This document shows, in pieces, positions 36,331 through 45,480 of a stretch of 64,000 nucleotides of DNA. A program made the position numbers and the translations under genes. Below the pieces are notes generated by a model. That model was not told the DNA's origin and did not search any database. It worked only from the letters and a program-made list of their open reading frames with translations. This stretch comes from JANQTF01 sp036835375 (lineage in GTDB: Bacteria > Bacteroidota > Bacteroidia > J057), in NCBI GenBank assembly GCA_036835375.1, contig DAITMB010000003.1:1-64000 (forward strand), written 5' to 3'. Numbering within the stretch: the stretch's first letter is position 1; each line of letters begins with the position of its first letter.

Positions 36331-37257
36331 ATGAACACGTTCACCCTTCGCAATAAACCCAAGCCATCTCGCAGCTCCCAGGGGGTTGTAGCATGGTCGA
36401 TTCTCATCTTTCTGGCCTTGGTCTGGGGGAGTTCCTTTATCCTGATCAAGCGCGGCCTGGATGTATTTTCGCCTTATCAGGTAGGTGGGATCCGGCTCGT
36501 GATCGCAGGCCTGTGCGTCATCCCGCTGATTTGGGGGCAGGCTCGCAAAATCGAGCGTGGTCAATGGAAGTGGATTTTGTTTGTAGGAGTCTTCGGCAAT
36601 GCCTTGCCCGCCGTGCTGTTTCCCTTGGCGGAGACGCACCTCAACAGTGCCTCCGTGGGGGTGATCAATGTGATGAGCCCCATATTCGTCTTGCTGTTTG
36701 GCTGGATGCTGTTTCAGTTTCGGTTTACTACCATTCAAGTCGTGGGCGTGGCCTTTGGATTTGGCGGCGTGCTGATGTTGGTCTTGATGGGAGACAATCA
36801 AATCAAGCTTTCTGAAAACCTCTTTTATGCGGGCATGGCGGTCTTGGCAACGGTAGGCTACGGCCTCACCACCAATGTGATGAAGCGCTACCTGAGCCAC
36901 ATTCCTGCTCAACTGGCTCCCGGATTTGCCCTCTTTTTCATGGCCATCCCCTATGCCGTGTATTTGCTGGTGTGGGCAGATCTTGGACAAGTGTTTGAAG
37001 TACATGAAATGTTGGCGTGGCAATCGCTCGGCTACGTCACATTGCTGGGGGTGTTTGGCACAGCACTCGCGCTGGTGCTATTCTACCGCCTGATCCAACT
37101 GACTGACCCGATCGTCGCCGCTTCTGTGACTTACATGATCCCGATCGTCGCCTTGTTTTGGGGCTGGGTAGATGGCGAAACCCTCACGCTCTGGCAATAC
37201 GTGGGGATGGCCGTGATCCTTGGCGGGGTGTATCTCGTGAACCAGAAGCGGATATAA
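36331..37257 (+). CDS. EamA/DMT-family transporter
   Basis: A 308-residue inner-membrane protein with two EamA repeats, about ten TM helices. The first repeat begins ILIFLALVWGSSFILIKRGL, a hallmark of the family, and a second repeat starts near 150 with FYAGMAVLATVGYGLTTNVM. The C-terminal repeat ends with SVTYMIPIVALFWGWVDGE, which is a conserved end motif. Family members export small metabolites such as amino acids; the substrate is not known. It is 15 bp after tadA and 27 bp before nuoJ, all on the plus strand. Confidence 0.92.
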   Translation: MNTFTLRNKPKPSRSSQGVVAWSILIFLALVWGSSFILIKRGLDVFSPYQVGGIRLVIAGLCVIPLIWGQARKIERGQWKWILFVGVFGNALPAVLFPLAETHLNSASVGVINVMSPIFVLLFGWMLFQFRFTTIQVVGVAFGFGGVLMLVLMGDNQIKLSENLFYAGMAVLATVGYGLTTNVMKRYLSHIPAQLAPGFALFFMAIPYAVYLLVWADLGQVFEVHEMLAWQSLGYVTLLGVFGTALALVLFYRLIQLTDPIVAASVTYMIPIVALFWGWVDGETLTLWQYVGMAVILGGVYLVNQKRI

Positions 37258-37284
37258 TCGGGCAAATTTCCCTATTTTCCTCTC

Positions 37285-37791
37285 GTGAACCTGACCGAAG
37301 TCATCTTTTTGCTCCTTGCTGGCCTCACCTTCATGGCGGCATTCGCACTCGCATTGACCCGGGCGCTGGTTCGGGCAGCCTTCTGGCTCTTTGCGGTGCT
37401 GCTGGGCGTTGCGGCACTCTATGCTTTCGTGGGAGCGGATGTGCTGGCCGTGTCGCAAGTGGTCGTGTATGTGGGAGGCATCCTGATTCTGATCGCCTTT
37501 GGGATCATGCTCACGCAAAAGGCCACGGGCACAGCACCTTCCTCCACCATGAGTCGCGTGGTTCCTGCCTTGGGGCTGCTCGGGATACTGGGCATTGCTT
37601 TGCTGCAAATGATCCGAAGCTATCCGGTCCATGATGTCGCCTGGGCTTCCGCCCCAACGACCCCCTTGCCCAATGTGCAAGCCATCGGCTTACAAACAAT
37701 GACACATTGGCTCATTCCATTCGAAGCGGTGTCGATTTTGCTGCTCATCGCACTGGTGGGCGCAGCCTTTTTAGCCAGGGCAGACCGTTGA
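37285..37791 (+). CDS. nuoJ: NADH-quinone oxidoreductase subunit J-like protein (isolated)
   Basis: A 168-residue membrane subunit of respiratory complex I, starting at GTG 37285. It has five predicted helices with the NuoJ pattern: VRAAFWLFAVLLGVAALYAFVG, then VLAVSQVVVYVGGILILIAFGIML, a middle variable helix and a final LIPFEAVSILLLIALVGAAFLAR. The G-rich helix VGGILILIAFG matches subunit J TM3. The odd point is context: nuoK, nuoL and the other nuo genes are not adjacent, whereas they usually form one operon in the phylum. Either this is a true stand-alone nuoJ copy or complex I genes are scattered here. Confidence 0.88.
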   Translation: MNLTEVIFLLLAGLTFMAAFALALTRALVRAAFWLFAVLLGVAALYAFVGADVLAVSQVVVYVGGILILIAFGIMLTQKATGTAPSSTMSRVVPALGLLGILGIALLQMIRSYPVHDVAWASAPTTPLPNVQAIGLQTMTHWLIPFEAVSILLLIALVGAAFLARADR

Positions 37792-37859
37792 TCGCGGCTG
37801 CTGTGGCTGATGTTTCACTCAGACTGCTGATATCCTTCAGGCTTTTGTACCTTCACTCC

Positions 37860-38483
37860 ATGGCAAGAAAAAAACGAGCCCCCAAGGGTCCCGGCATTAT
37901 TCAAATAGACGACAAGCTCATCAGCGCAGAAGTCACCGAAGAACTGTTTCACTGTGACATTGTCGCCTGCAAAGGGGCTTGCTGCGTAGATGGCGACCTC
38001 GGCGCCCCGCTCGAACACAGCGAACTCGCCATATTAGACGAAATCTATCCGCTCGTAAAGCCTTATCTGCGTCCAGAAGGAATTCAGTCCATCGAAGAAC
38101 AGGGCACTTCTGTCTTTGATTATACCCATGCGTATTCCACGCCCTTGGTGCGGGGAAGGGAGTGCGCCTACGTGACTTTCGGTGCGCAAGGCATTGCGAA
38201 GTGCGGCATTGAGCAAGCATGGGAAGAAGGCAAGGTCGAATTTCGAAAACCTGTCTCCTGCCACTTGTACCCCATCCGCATCACGGAGTACCAAGATGTG
38301 GAGGTGCTCAACTATGACCGCTGGGACATCTGTGGTCCAGCTTGTAGCCTCGGTGCCAAGAAAGGAATTCCCGTGTACCGATTTGTGAAAGATGCACTCA
38401 TCCGCAAATACGGAGAGCTGTTTTACGATACGCTGGAGACCATCGTGCAGCAGCAGGTGGAGGCAGAGGGGTTGGAGGAATAG
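37860..38483 (+). CDS. DUF3109 family cysteine-rich protein
   Basis: A 207-residue protein from ATG 37860; a longer frame from 37707 adds residues unlike the family. The N-terminal cluster CDIVACKGACCVDGDLGAPL and the later CAYVTF, AKCGIEQA, VSCHLYPIR and DICGPACSLG carry about nine conserved cysteines, consistent with an iron-sulfur or zinc protein of the YkgJ/DUF3109 group. The CHLYPIR segment is a typical DUF3109 feature. It is 68 bp after nuoJ on the same strand. The role is unknown; redox or metal handling is an inference. Confidence 0.88.
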   Translation: MARKKRAPKGPGIIQIDDKLISAEVTEELFHCDIVACKGACCVDGDLGAPLEHSELAILDEIYPLVKPYLRPEGIQSIEEQGTSVFDYTHAYSTPLVRGRECAYVTFGAQGIAKCGIEQAWEEGKVEFRKPVSCHLYPIRITEYQDVEVLNYDRWDICGPACSLGAKKGIPVYRFVKDALIRKYGELFYDTLETIVQQQVEAEGLEE

Positions 38484-38564
38484 CCGCTACCGAGTAGAAT
38501 ATCGAAAGAGAAAAGAGCCAGATTTTCCATCATTTGCCTTAGGTGATGGCAATACCAAACAGAC

Positions 38565-38608
38565 GAGACTCACCCATCGCCCTCCTCTGGTGGCAATGGG
38601 TGAGTCTC
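38565..38608. terminator. 13-bp perfect inverted repeat between convergent genes
   Basis: GAGACTCACCCAT (38565-38577) and ATGGGTGAGTCTC (38596-38608) pair perfectly across an 18-base loop, between the DUF3109 stop (38483) and the TPR gene stop (38682). A/T-rich sequence (aaaatttattt) follows on the plus side, so it likely ends transcripts from the plus strand and possibly both. Confidence 0.65.
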
Positions 38609-38681
38609 AAAATTTATTTCAGGGAAAATTTCTTATCTATAAAAATAGCAAGAAAAAGTCCCTTCATTCGCGCTGTGAGCA

Positions 38682-39689
38682 CTAGTTCGGTGACAATCCG
38701 TTGGGCGAAAGGTCCAACTCGTCGAGGACCATCATGTCTCCAGCCCAATAAATCCCCACAGCCTCTTCGGATTCGGCGTCCTCTTCGGTAACTTCGACAA
38801 TCTTTAGTGAAGCTTTGTCCACCGCTTCGATTTCGAATTCGTGAATCAGTCTCATGACATCATCCATATTCGCTGCTACGACACCGTAGTCAGTGGTGTA
38901 TTTTTTGCCGGAGAAATCTCCGAGGTCTTCTTGCTCTAAAAATTTACCCGACATCTTGACGGTAAAAGCAATGGGCGCATCCGCGAAGACGGGTTGCATT
39001 TCGCGCCACAACCACAGCGAATCTTGATGATTGCGGAAATAGTGGAACGCCAGTCGGAGGTACTTCCGAGCAGTATCTGTGTCGTCGGATTCTTCCCAAT
39101 GAGCATTCGCGACCCGCGCCAAAATATCAGCGATGACCTCAAATTCTTCTTCGTTGGTAGGTGCCGGAAGGTTTTCTTCAAAGTCCTCGGAAAGCTCCAG
39201 AATCAGATCCGTTCTGCCGACCGCTTCGAGAAATTCCATTTGGAGCGAAATCGCCTCCAACTGATCCTCAGGGCTGTCATTGGCCAGTGTTTGTAGTCGA
39301 TTGAGGGCCTCATCGACTTTCCCCTGCAAAAATTCGCCTCTGGCGCGCATCATTTCTACTTCGCCGTCTTGACCGGCAAAGCGTCCTTTGACGGACTCCA
39401 GCAACTCGTCGGCTTCTTCATAGCGCTCGAGCTGTTGCATCAAGTTGGCTTTTTCGAGGATCAATCCCCAGCTTTCTGGAAAACGGTTGATCCCTTCATC
39501 CAACACAGCGAAGGCTTCTTCTTCCCGGTCTTGGTGGGCAAGCACCACAGAGAGCAGATGCCAGCCATCGGTGGATCCCTGGGCCTGCAATTTCTTGCTC
39601 ATTTCTTCAGCTAGCGCCCAATCGCCCTCTTCAATCAGGGAAATTACTTCTTCGAGAAGATTTACGGATTCAATATGTTTGTCGCTCAT
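38682..39689 (-). CDS. Tetratricopeptide-like repeat protein with acidic C-terminus
   Basis: ATG 39689 (MSDKHIESVNLL) is chosen over the longer frame start at 39764, whose extra residues are hydrophobic and out of character. The 335-residue cytoplasmic protein has TPR-type helix pairs over about 1-190 (ALAEEMSKKLQAQG, GWHLLSVVLAHQDREEEAFAVL, GLILEKANLMQQLERYEEADELL, LQGKVDEALNRLQTLAND). A more acidic second half (FSGKKYTTDYGVVAANMDDVMRLIHEFE) lacks clear repeats. The protein is very acidic overall (many E/D). TPRs mediate protein-protein contacts; the partner is unknown. Confidence 0.8.
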   Translation of the reverse strand: MSDKHIESVNLLEEVISLIEEGDWALAEEMSKKLQAQGSTDGWHLLSVVLAHQDREEEAFAVLDEGINRFPESWGLILEKANLMQQLERYEEADELLESVKGRFAGQDGEVEMMRARGEFLQGKVDEALNRLQTLANDSPEDQLEAISLQMEFLEAVGRTDLILELSEDFEENLPAPTNEEEFEVIADILARVANAHWEESDDTDTARKYLRLAFHYFRNHQDSLWLWREMQPVFADAPIAFTVKMSGKFLEQEDLGDFSGKKYTTDYGVVAANMDDVMRLIHEFEIEAVDKASLKIVEVTEEDAESEEAVGIYWAGDMMVLDELDLSPNGLSPN

Positions 39690-40175
39690 GCTCAGTGGGA
39701 TTAAATGGTAAGAAGGCGGTGTGGAGTGGAAAAAAATAGCTTCGATAAAATTAACAATGTGCAAGGTCCAGCATGGACGTGTTTGCTACGACACAGGGAG
39801 ATGAACGAAAAACCAAGAGGCGTGGGGAAAATAGTGTAAAAAGAGCGTTTTAATGCTTTTCCGCTGCCTTTCACCATTCCACGGCGAAACCAGGAGTAAG
39901 TTTCCCTGCTGCCAATGATTCGAGGACAAAGATGCTAAATCCAGCACTCAAATGGCGTGATGAGAAAAGCATTTCTTAGAAATCTGGCAGGCCAGCTCCT
40001 TTTTCGTAGCTTTCCTTGTCGAACATCTTCGGCTCATCTTCCTTTACCCTTTCTAAAGACAGAGCTAGCGAAAGCCCATTTTCACGAAGCCCCCTCATGA
40101 GATCGAGCGGGCTCTGCCTTTCTCCTTCTCACCCCCAAACGCCCTGTTTTGAATTTCTCACTTGCCCCATCTTCC
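39690..40175. other. Intergenic region between divergent TPR and E1 genes
   Basis: About 486 bp hold the promoters of two divergent genes. Apart from the candidate minus-strand promoter nothing was recognised: no tRNA, no coding frame and no repeat. Confidence 0.5.
39731..39757 (-). promoter_or_regulatory. Candidate promoter of the TPR gene
   Basis: On the minus strand a TTG (39757-39755) and TATTTTTT (39738-39731, one base off TAnnTTTG) are 16 bp apart. The -7 box lies 41 bp upstream of ATG 39689. The spacing is slightly short, so this is tentative. Confidence 0.3.
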
Positions 40176-42242
40176 ATGTCTATTCGCCAAGATACCGACT
40201 TGCTCCTGCGTGCTTACCGCCTGATGAAGACTGCCGAGCGCATGACTTGGTATTTTGAAGCCCACAAGGAGGACACCGGAAAATATGTTCATGCCACCTC
40301 TCGCGGCCACGAAGCCATCCAACTAGCACTGGCACTCCAACTGCTTCCACAAGACTTCGTGTCGCCCTATTATCGCGACGATGCCATGCTCCTCGGAATT
40401 GGCATGAGTCCCTACGAATTGATGCTCCAGCTTTTTGCCAAGGCGAATGACCCTTTTTCAGGTGGGCGCACCTACTACAGTCACCCCAGTCTCCGACGAG
40501 AAGGGATGCCCAAAATCCCACACCAGTCCTCTGCCACAGGGATGCAAGCCATTCCGGCTACTGGCGCCGCGCAAGGTCTCCAATACCTAGAAAAGGTGGG
40601 TCTTGCGAGGCAAGTCAATGAGCAGGCCCCTGCGATCAGCGTGTGCTCTATCGGCGATGGAGCCATGACCGAAGGGGAGGTTTCCGAAGCGTTGCAAATG
40701 GCGGCGCTTCACCAGCTCCCCATTTTGTACCTCGTGCAGGACAATGGCTGGGGAATCTCCGCACAAGGCAGCGAAATGTATGCGCAGAACGCCGTAGAAT
40801 TCGCTCGTGGATTCAAAGGAATCGAGACCCGCGACGTGGACGGCACAGACTTTATCGCCTGCTTCGATACCCTGCGAGAGGTGCTCCAGACAATACGCCA
40901 AGCGCGCAGGCCCTTTCTGGTCCGCGCTAAGGTCCCCTTGCTGCACCACCACACCTCGGGGGTTCGCAAGGAGTGGTACAGAACTGATTTGCCTGCACAT
41001 GAACGCCTAGATCCATTGCCTTCACTTCGTCGGGCACTGACCGAAATGGGGGTGGATGAAGAATATCTATTTGAATTGGAGGAGACCTGTGACAAAGAAG
41101 TTCAAGAGGACTTGGCCCGTGCGCTAGTAGCCTCCGATCCAGAACCTTCTTCGGCCTTCGACCACGTGTATGCCCCTACGCCCGTCACAGAAGAGCGCGG
41201 GGAGCGACAACCCGATCAAGCCAGCGAAGTGATGATGGTCGATGCGGCCTTGCATGCCGTGGAGGTCATTTTGAAGGAATTTCCCGAGGCGCTGCTGTAT
41301 GGGCAAGATGTGGGTGGCCAATTGGGAGGTGTATTCCGTGAGGCTGCGCTCCTTGCTAGCAAATACGGCGATTCCCGGGTGTTCAACACCCCGATTCAAG
41401 AAGGATACCTCATCGGGAGCACAGTGGGGATGTCTGCTGTGGGCTGCAAACCCATGGTAGAGATTCAATTTGCGGATTATATCTGGCCGGGCGTCAATCA
41501 GCTCTATGCCGAAGTGAGTCGCTCCTGCTACCTCAGCGTGGGAAAGTGGCCCGTGCAAGCCCTGATTCGCGTGCCGACGGGCGCTTATGGTAGCGGCGGA
41601 CCTTTTCACTCCTCCAGTGTGGAGTCCGCATTGCTTTCGATTCGCGGAGTAAAAATCGTCTATCCCTCCAATGCAGCCGACATGAAAGGCTTGATGCGTG
41701 CAGCATTTCTCGACCCCAATCCCGTGATCATGCTGGAGCACAAAGGGCTGTATTGGAGCAAAGTGCCGGGAAGTCGCGAGGCCAAAACACCCGAACCGAG
41801 CGACGACTACGTCATTCCCCTTGGCAAAGCCCGGGTGTATCAGGAAGCAGATACAGCGCGGATCGACTCAGGTGAATCTTGTGTGGTGGTGACCTATGGC
41901 ATGGGCGTTCATTGGGCGAGAAATGCTTCCAAAAGCCTTCCTGGTCGTGTGGAAATCCTCGATTTGCGCAGCTTGGAGCCGCTTGACTGGGAGGCCGTGG
42001 TGGCTTCGGTCAAGCGACATAACAAGGTGCTTTTGCTTACAGAGGAGTGCCAGCAACATAGTTTCGCAGAGTCGCTCGCCGGGCGCATTGCCCAGCATTG
42101 CTTCACCGATCTTGATGCTCCCGTGCAAGTGTTGGGTGCGGCCAGCTTGCCTGCAATACCGCTGAATTCGGCGCTGGAAGCTTTTATGCTTCCAGATGCT
42201 GACCGCGTGCGGCGTCGGCTAGAAGACCTTTTGGCGTGGTAG
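40176..42242 (+). CDS. 2-oxoacid dehydrogenase E1, alpha/beta fusion (probably branched-chain)
   Basis: A 688-residue thiamine-diphosphate enzyme in which the alpha (about 1-345) and beta (about 365-688) chains are fused, a form common in Bacteroidota. The alpha part has HATSRGHEAIQLALALQL, the ThDP motif SIGDGAMTEGEVSEA (GDG 159-161) ending QDNGWGIS, and HHTSGVRKEW. The beta part has LLYGQDVGGQLGGVF, TPIQEGYLIGS, VPTGAYGSGGPFHSSSVES and ALE-type C-terminal motifs. The likely reaction is decarboxylation of branched-chain 2-oxoacids. The matching E2 is not in the window unless odhB serves it, which is unlikely. ATG 40176 is used; an ATG at 40149 is possible. Confidence 0.92.
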   Translation: MSIRQDTDLLLRAYRLMKTAERMTWYFEAHKEDTGKYVHATSRGHEAIQLALALQLLPQDFVSPYYRDDAMLLGIGMSPYELMLQLFAKANDPFSGGRTYYSHPSLRREGMPKIPHQSSATGMQAIPATGAAQGLQYLEKVGLARQVNEQAPAISVCSIGDGAMTEGEVSEALQMAALHQLPILYLVQDNGWGISAQGSEMYAQNAVEFARGFKGIETRDVDGTDFIACFDTLREVLQTIRQARRPFLVRAKVPLLHHHTSGVRKEWYRTDLPAHERLDPLPSLRRALTEMGVDEEYLFELEETCDKEVQEDLARALVASDPEPSSAFDHVYAPTPVTEERGERQPDQASEVMMVDAALHAVEVILKEFPEALLYGQDVGGQLGGVFREAALLASKYGDSRVFNTPIQEGYLIGSTVGMSAVGCKPMVEIQFADYIWPGVNQLYAEVSRSCYLSVGKWPVQALIRVPTGAYGSGGPFHSSSVESALLSIRGVKIVYPSNAADMKGLMRAAFLDPNPVIMLEHKGLYWSKVPGSREAKTPEPSDDYVIPLGKARVYQEADTARIDSGESCVVVTYGMGVHWARNASKSLPGRVEILDLRSLEPLDWEAVVASVKRHNKVLLLTEECQQHSFAESLAGRIAQHCFTDLDAPVQVLGAASLPAIPLNSALEAFMLPDADRVRRRLEDLLAW

Positions 42243-42374
42243 GCTGAACAATGGGACCGTGAATTCGTTTTGATTCCGTTACCTGATGAGGAGATATTTT
42301 CCAACACCTTGTCCTTATTCCAAGCTCGCTGAGGTTTTCCTCCATTTCTACTCGAACAATCATTTTCGGATACT

Positions 42375-42911
42375 ATGGCTCTCTCAACTGCTACTTTTGG
42401 CAACGGCTGTTTTTGGTGTACTGAGGCAATTTTTCAGCGTCTCGAAGGCGTACACAAGGTGGTCTCAGGCTATAGTGGTGGCCACGTAAAAAATCCGGCT
42501 TATCGCGAAGTTTGTGAGGGCCGCACTGGTCATGCGGAGGTGATTCAGATCAGTTATGATCCAGAGATCATCTCTTTCGAAGCGCTGTTGGAAGTTTTTT
42601 GGAAAACACATGATCCCACCACACTCAATCGCCAAGGTAATGACGTGGGCACCCAATACCGATCAGCTATATTTTTTCATGATGAAACTCAGCGCGACCT
42701 TGCGCTGCATTACAAGCAAAAGCTAGATGCCTCCGGTGTGTTCTCCAGCCCGATCGTGACTGAAATTACGGCCTTCAGCCATTTTTATCCAGCCGAAGAA
42801 TATCACCAAAATTACTTTAACCTCAACGGACGCCAACCTTACTGCGCGGTGGTGATCCAACCGAAGGTGGACAAGTTTTTGGAAGTATTTCGCGAAAAAC
42901 TAAAGAAATAG
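42375..42911 (+). CDS. msrA: Peptide-methionine (S)-S-oxide reductase
   Basis: Repairs oxidised methionine (the S epimer). The 178-residue protein has the catalytic motif GCFWCTE, with nucleophile C12, and the conserved GYSGG, HAEVIQISYDP, FWKTHDPT and GNDVGTQYRSAIFF. The extra C15 in GCFWC is a common variant. The C-terminal resolving cysteine of many homologues is absent or unclear, so recycling may rely on C15 or an external thiol. A msrB partner is not adjacent. The start ATG 42375 (MALSTATFGNGC) is the only sensible one. Confidence 0.96.
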   Translation: MALSTATFGNGCFWCTEAIFQRLEGVHKVVSGYSGGHVKNPAYREVCEGRTGHAEVIQISYDPEIISFEALLEVFWKTHDPTTLNRQGNDVGTQYRSAIFFHDETQRDLALHYKQKLDASGVFSSPIVTEITAFSHFYPAEEYHQNYFNLNGRQPYCAVVIQPKVDKFLEVFREKLKK

Positions 42912-43021
42912 CGGCAGCTGCATACGTTCTGATAGCCCCGCCTGTCGCTATATAGGAGAAAGCTGCTTCGGGAAATGAACGGGAAAAAGCGGAGAATAGA
43001 AGAGACAAGTAGAGAATTTTG

Positions 43022-43756
43022 CTACAGCGACAGCTTCTTAAAGATCTTTTCGGGAATGTTGCGAATGATCAGCATCAGGTACCGCCACATCCACTTCGTG
43101 TACAGCACATCTCTCCGCTTGTGAATCGCCGCAAGAATGTCACGAGCTACTGCGTCTGGTTGTGCGGTGAGAAGGGGCGGTAAATCCAAGCCATCGGTCA
43201 TGCTCGTTCGCACGAAGCCGGGCTTCACTGTGAGCACGTGAACGCCTTTTTTGGCTAGTCGATTGCGGAGCCCGGAAAGAAAAGCGGTAAATCCAGCTTT
43301 CGCGCTTCCGTAATAATAATTGCTGGCTCGCCCCCTGTCTCCCGCCACAGAACTGATCCCCACGATCACGCCTGAGCCGCGAGCTTCCAATTCGTTCGCT
43401 GCATGGTGCAACAAAGATACAGCGCCTGTGTAGTTGACTGTGATGGCCTGATGTGCCGCCACCCAATCCTGCTGCGCGCCCCCCTGATCTCCCAAGTGGC
43501 CTATGGCAGAAATTACCCAATCAGGCCGTTGAGACAATGAAGCGTACCACGCTTCGTGCCCATGAAGGTCTGCTGCTTCAAAAACGAATGTGCTCACTTC
43601 GGCACCAAATCTCACCCTTAGGTCCTGCGCATCCGCCATCAATGCCTCGGGATTTCGCGCAGCAAGTAGCAGGGAATGCCCCTTGGCAGCGAGTCGGCGG
43701 GCGATCGCGCGCGCAATGTCGGAGGTGGACCCCAGAATCAAAACTGTTTCAGCCAT
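43022..43756 (-). CDS. Short-chain dehydrogenase/reductase
   Basis: A 244-residue NAD(P)-dependent oxidoreductase from ATG 43756. The cofactor motif is VLILGSTSDIARAIAR (the G-x3-G-x-G of classical SDRs is replaced by GSTSDIA), the strand-4 motif is ISAIGHLGD, the catalytic serine is in GISSVAGDRG and Y149-x3-K153 lies in YYGSAKAG. The GSTSDIA start and general form resemble the DprE2-type (decaprenylphosphoryl-ribose epimerase partner) enzymes. A longer ORF start (43786) is not supported. It is separated from the DUF368 gene by 109 bp on the same strand. Substrate uncertain. Confidence 0.88.
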   Translation of the reverse strand: MAETVLILGSTSDIARAIARRLAAKGHSLLLAARNPEALMADAQDLRVRFGAEVSTFVFEAADLHGHEAWYASLSQRPDWVISAIGHLGDQGGAQQDWVAAHQAITVNYTGAVSLLHHAANELEARGSGVIVGISSVAGDRGRASNYYYGSAKAGFTAFLSGLRNRLAKKGVHVLTVKPGFVRTSMTDGLDLPPLLTAQPDAVARDILAAIHKRRDVLYTKWMWRYLMLIIRNIPEKIFKKLSL

Positions 43757-43865
43757 GAGCGCAAAGGTAACGAGCAGGCCGAGCAAAATCAGAAGGGCGA
43801 ATTAAAAAGTCGCATCAGGGATGTAAAAAAGTCCTCGTGGATCATGAAACATGTGCCAACGCGCA

Positions 43866-44819
43866 TCAGGCTTTGACCTGAGCTACTTTTTCTTTTTTAC
43901 TATCGGCAAAGTGCTCTACAGCCCAAATCACCAGCGCACCGATCGCCATAAAGCCTACTGCGATCCACACCTGAGGATCGCCCATATCGGGTAGGTACCA
44001 ATCGAATCCACTCACCAGCGGTTTCCCGTTCTTGAGAATCTCCTCTCCGTTGGGGTCCAAGAGGTGTAGTTCCCGTTTCCAGGGCCAGATGATCGCCAAG
44101 CTCCCCGCGATGAATCCCGTGAGCAAGGAGATGGTCGTGTCGCGATAATGATCAAAAATCCATGCGAGAACCCGTGAGAAGGCAATTAGTCCACCCACCG
44201 CACCGATGACGACAGGAATCAGGATGTCGAAACGAAATTCGCTCACCGCTTCGAGCATGATGAGCTTGTAATTCCCCATCAGGATCAGCACAAAGGAGCC
44301 AGAAAGTCCCGGCAGGATCATGCTGCACATGGCTACTACCCCACAAACGAGAAGATACCAAATCGATTCGTTTTCACTGGCAGGGGTGAGCAGCGCAATG
44401 CCGCCTGCTATAGCAAATCCCACTACCAGCGCTACGATGGTCGGCACATTCCAATGAAGCACCGTCCTTCCCACCTGAAAAATCGATACGATGATCAAGC
44501 CGAAGAAGAAGGCCATGAGCCAAATGCCATGGACAGGATGCTCTATCCAAATTTTGAACAGATAGGCAAGCGAAATAATGCTCAAACCGACTCCACTGAA
44601 GATGGCAAGCAAAAAATTGCCATCTATTTTCGCCCACGCTTCCTTGATATGTCCTTTCAACACCAACCGTAGCACAGAGAGGTCAAAGGACTTGATGGCG
44701 CTGATGAGGCGTTCGAAGATTCCCGTGACCAGCGCAATCGTGCCGCCTGATACACCCGGAATCACGTTGGCGGCACCCATCGCCAGCCCTTTGAGAAACA
44801 AAGGAATTGCATTTTTCAT
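43866..44819 (-). CDS. DUF368 membrane protein (PopT-type undecaprenyl-phosphate translocase candidate)
   Basis: A 317-residue inner-membrane protein with about nine helices. It has the DUF368 signatures MGAANVIPGVSGGTIALVTGIF near the N-terminus and the repeat-like MILPGLSGSFVLILMG further on. DUF368 proteins have been implicated as PopT, returning undecaprenyl phosphate to the cytoplasmic face during wall and glycan synthesis. Both GxSG re-entrant motifs are intact here. It is 97 bp upstream of the SDR, which resembles DprE2 (an enzyme acting on polyprenyl-linked sugars), so a shared polyprenyl-phosphate role is plausible but inferred. Confidence 0.9.
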   Translation of the reverse strand: MKNAIPLFLKGLAMGAANVIPGVSGGTIALVTGIFERLISAIKSFDLSVLRLVLKGHIKEAWAKIDGNFLLAIFSGVGLSIISLAYLFKIWIEHPVHGIWLMAFFFGLIIVSIFQVGRTVLHWNVPTIVALVVGFAIAGGIALLTPASENESIWYLLVCGVVAMCSMILPGLSGSFVLILMGNYKLIMLEAVSEFRFDILIPVVIGAVGGLIAFSRVLAWIFDHYRDTTISLLTGFIAGSLAIIWPWKRELHLLDPNGEEILKNGKPLVSGFDWYLPDMGDPQVWIAVGFMAIGALVIWAVEHFADSKKEKVAQVKA

Positions 44820-44916
44820 GCGTCAAAACTATAAAAATATCCTCCGCTCTCGAGGAAATCTTCAGGTGAGGGAGAATTGGAGAACTCACTGGTATGGGTA
44901 AGAGCCTGAGCAGAAA

Positions 44917-45480
44917 TTACACCGTCATGATCTGCTTTTCCTTATCGGCCAACATCGCATCCACCCTTGCCCCATACTCGTTGGTGAGGTCTTGGACCTT
45001 CTTTTCGGCATCTTTCACGAGGTCTTCGGCTGTGCCGTCCTTCTGCAATTTTTTCAGGCGATCGTTACCGTCTTTGCGAATGGTGCGAATGGACACTTTC
45101 GCGACTTCCGTCTCCTGCTTGGCTTGCTTGACAAGGTCGCGCCTGCGCTCTTCGTTGAGCGGTGGCACAGGAATAATGACCTTGTCGCTATCGCTGCTCG
45201 GATTGAGGCCGAGGTTCGCATCGCGCACTGCCCGCTCAATGGTCGGAATCATTTTCCGCTCCCAAGGGGTGATGGTCAAGGTGCGAGAATCAGACACGCC
45301 GACGTTGCCTACTTGGTTAACAGGCGTAGGACTGCCGTAGTAATCCACCATGACATGGTCCACCATGTCGGCACTGGCTTTTCCTGCCCGGATTTTGAGG
45401 AGCTCTCTCTCGAGATGGTCCACGGCTTTGATCATTCCTTCTTCGGTATGATCGAGCACTTCTAAAATGTTCTCATCCAT
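44917..45480 (-). CDS. frr: Ribosome recycling factor
   Basis: Splits post-termination ribosomes together with EF-G. The 187-residue protein has the typical three-helix bundle and family motifs: AVDHLERELLKIRAGKAS at about 19-36, VMVDYYGSPTPVNQVGNV, LTITPWERKMIPTIERAV, VIIPVPPLNEERRRDLVKQA and EDLVKDAEKKVQDLT. Length and ends are normal. It is not preceded here by the usual pyrH, which is at another locus. Confidence 0.97.
   Translation of the reverse strand: MDENILEVLDHTEEGMIKAVDHLERELLKIRAGKASADMVDHVMVDYYGSPTPVNQVGNVGVSDSRTLTITPWERKMIPTIERAVRDANLGLNPSSDSDKVIIPVPPLNEERRRDLVKQAKQETEVAKVSIRTIRKDGNDRLKKLQKDGTAEDLVKDAEKKVQDLTNEYGARVDAMLADKEKQIMTV

Noticed and set aside
36169..37023. 284-residue open frame antisense to the EamA transporter gene
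   Set aside because: Rich in His, Gln and Lys as expected from the reverse complement of a membrane protein gene; no domain seen.
24791..42242. odhB and the fused E1 as one 2-oxoacid dehydrogenase complex
   Set aside because: They are 14 kb apart, and the E2 start is of the succinyl type while the fused E1 is of the branched-chain type.
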